Shown in pieces: positions 63,431-64,000 of a stretch of DNA of 64,000 nucleotides. The DNA comes from Paulinella micropora. Its lineage: Eukaryota > Cercozoa > Imbricatea > Euglyphida. Location of the stretch: NCBI GenBank assembly GCA_009731375.1, contig BJOX01000180.1:213602-277601 (forward strand), given 5' to 3'. Position 1 is the stretch's first letter; the number at the start of each line of letters is the position of its first letter. The notes under the pieces are model-generated. The model saw only the letters and a list, made by a program, of their open reading frames with translations, did no database searches and was not told where the DNA came from. Position numbers and translations under genes: made by a program.

Positions 63431-64000
63431 CGGCGGCCCAGGCTGACGCGCCTGCAGGAAGAGGCGGTGCAGTATGCGCTGAGCAAGAGGGGCCGGGCGC
63501 TGCTGGCGCTGCCCCCGGGCCGGGGCAAAACCGCCATCGCGCTGCACATCCTGACGCGGCTGAGCCAGGAGCAGAGTTTCCCCGCCCTGGTGCTGTCGCC
63601 GGCCTCGAACTGTGCGCACTGGCTCCAGGAGGCCGACCGGTGGTGTGGCATGCGGCACCGCCCCGAGACCTACCGGCGCCNNNNNNNNNNATACCGGCGC
63701 CTACGAGACGCTCCGCCGCCCGGCGCCCCGGACCCGCCCAGCCACGTGTGCGTCATCCAGGAGGGCCGCGACCTGTTCCCGCTGCCGGGCGCGCTGCTGT
63801 ACATCATGTCGTACGAGATGGTCAGCGCGCTGGCCGCGGCCGGCCGCTTCCAGGGCCTGCGCCTGGGCTCGCTGGTGGTCGACGAGAGCCACCGCCTGCA
63901 GAACCCGCGCAGCAAGATTGCCTTCACGGTGCTGAGCCACTTCAACCAGCAGCAGGTGCCCTTCTGCCTCTGCCTGACCGGGACCCCCGCCAACCGGACG
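63431..64000 (+). CDS. SNF2-type helicase/ATPase (partial at both ends)
   Basis: N-terminal RecA-like half of a superfamily 2 helicase. In order: a Q-motif-like start (RLTRLQEEAVQYAL), Walker A as ALPPGRGKTAIAL, motif Ia as ALVLSPASNCAHWLQEA, an insert interrupted by a 10-N gap (63681-63690), Walker B/motif II as LVVDESHRLQNPRSK (DESH in place of DEAH), and motif III as LTGTPANRT at the window edge. The motif II-III wording and spacing fit SNF2-family ATPases, closest in feel to the SMARCAL1/ZRANB3 group of DNA-annealing helicases; this is from memory. TACCGGCGCC occurs on both sides of the gap, so the gap may be an overlap. Very GC-rich and without introns in the visible part. The start is lost in the gap upstream. 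Confidence 0.75.

Overview
This is eukaryotic nuclear DNA from a draft scaffold with at least 16 runs of N. The evidence is spliceosomal GT-AG introns, a tRNA-derived SINE, a LINE fragment with an R2-type restriction-like endonuclease (a domain variant best known to me from invertebrate animals), a Ty1/copia element and a C2H2 zinc-finger array. I lean towards an invertebrate animal or a relative, but the window does not settle the clade.

Layout. 1-17 kb is almost all simple repeat ((TATG)n, (GATA)n, (TC)n, (CATA)n) with retroposon pieces, two TIR elements and a 12-copy minisatellite. 17.07-48.02 kb looks like more of the same. Read for splice sites and phase, however, it holds one + strand gene of at least 35 small exons. 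All junction phases agree, and the exons give about 908 codons plus a TAA stop; the 5' end is missing. Its introns are mostly microsatellite. They also carry partial copies of nearly every exon (13 direct and about 5 inverted copies of one glutamine-rich exon), plus SINEs, a LINE 3' end and foldback elements. The product is acidic, Q-rich and coiled-coil-like at the N side, and Ser/Thr-Pro-rich and basic at the C side, with a KEN-like motif. I do not recognise the family.

48-50 kb is mostly non-coding, with a tandem duplication and a GC hairpin. 50.1-55.5 kb is a decayed Ty1/copia element. 55.5-58.8 kb holds remnants of a second gag-like gene. From about 56 kb the DNA is GC-rich, intron-poor and nearly free of microsatellites. 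It carries, on the minus strand, a 17-finger C2H2 gene with a Cys/His-rich N-terminal domain (interrupted by stops and one frameshift) and a leucine-rich-repeat gene. A SNF2-type helicase runs off the window end on the plus strand.

Two themes stand out. Exon fragments have been copied repeatedly into the introns of the large gene. Several retroposon families end in (TATC)n, which may explain where the tetranucleotide arrays came from. Repeat-rich draft sequence is prone to mis-joins, and at least one false duplication at a gap is visible, so copy numbers are provisional.
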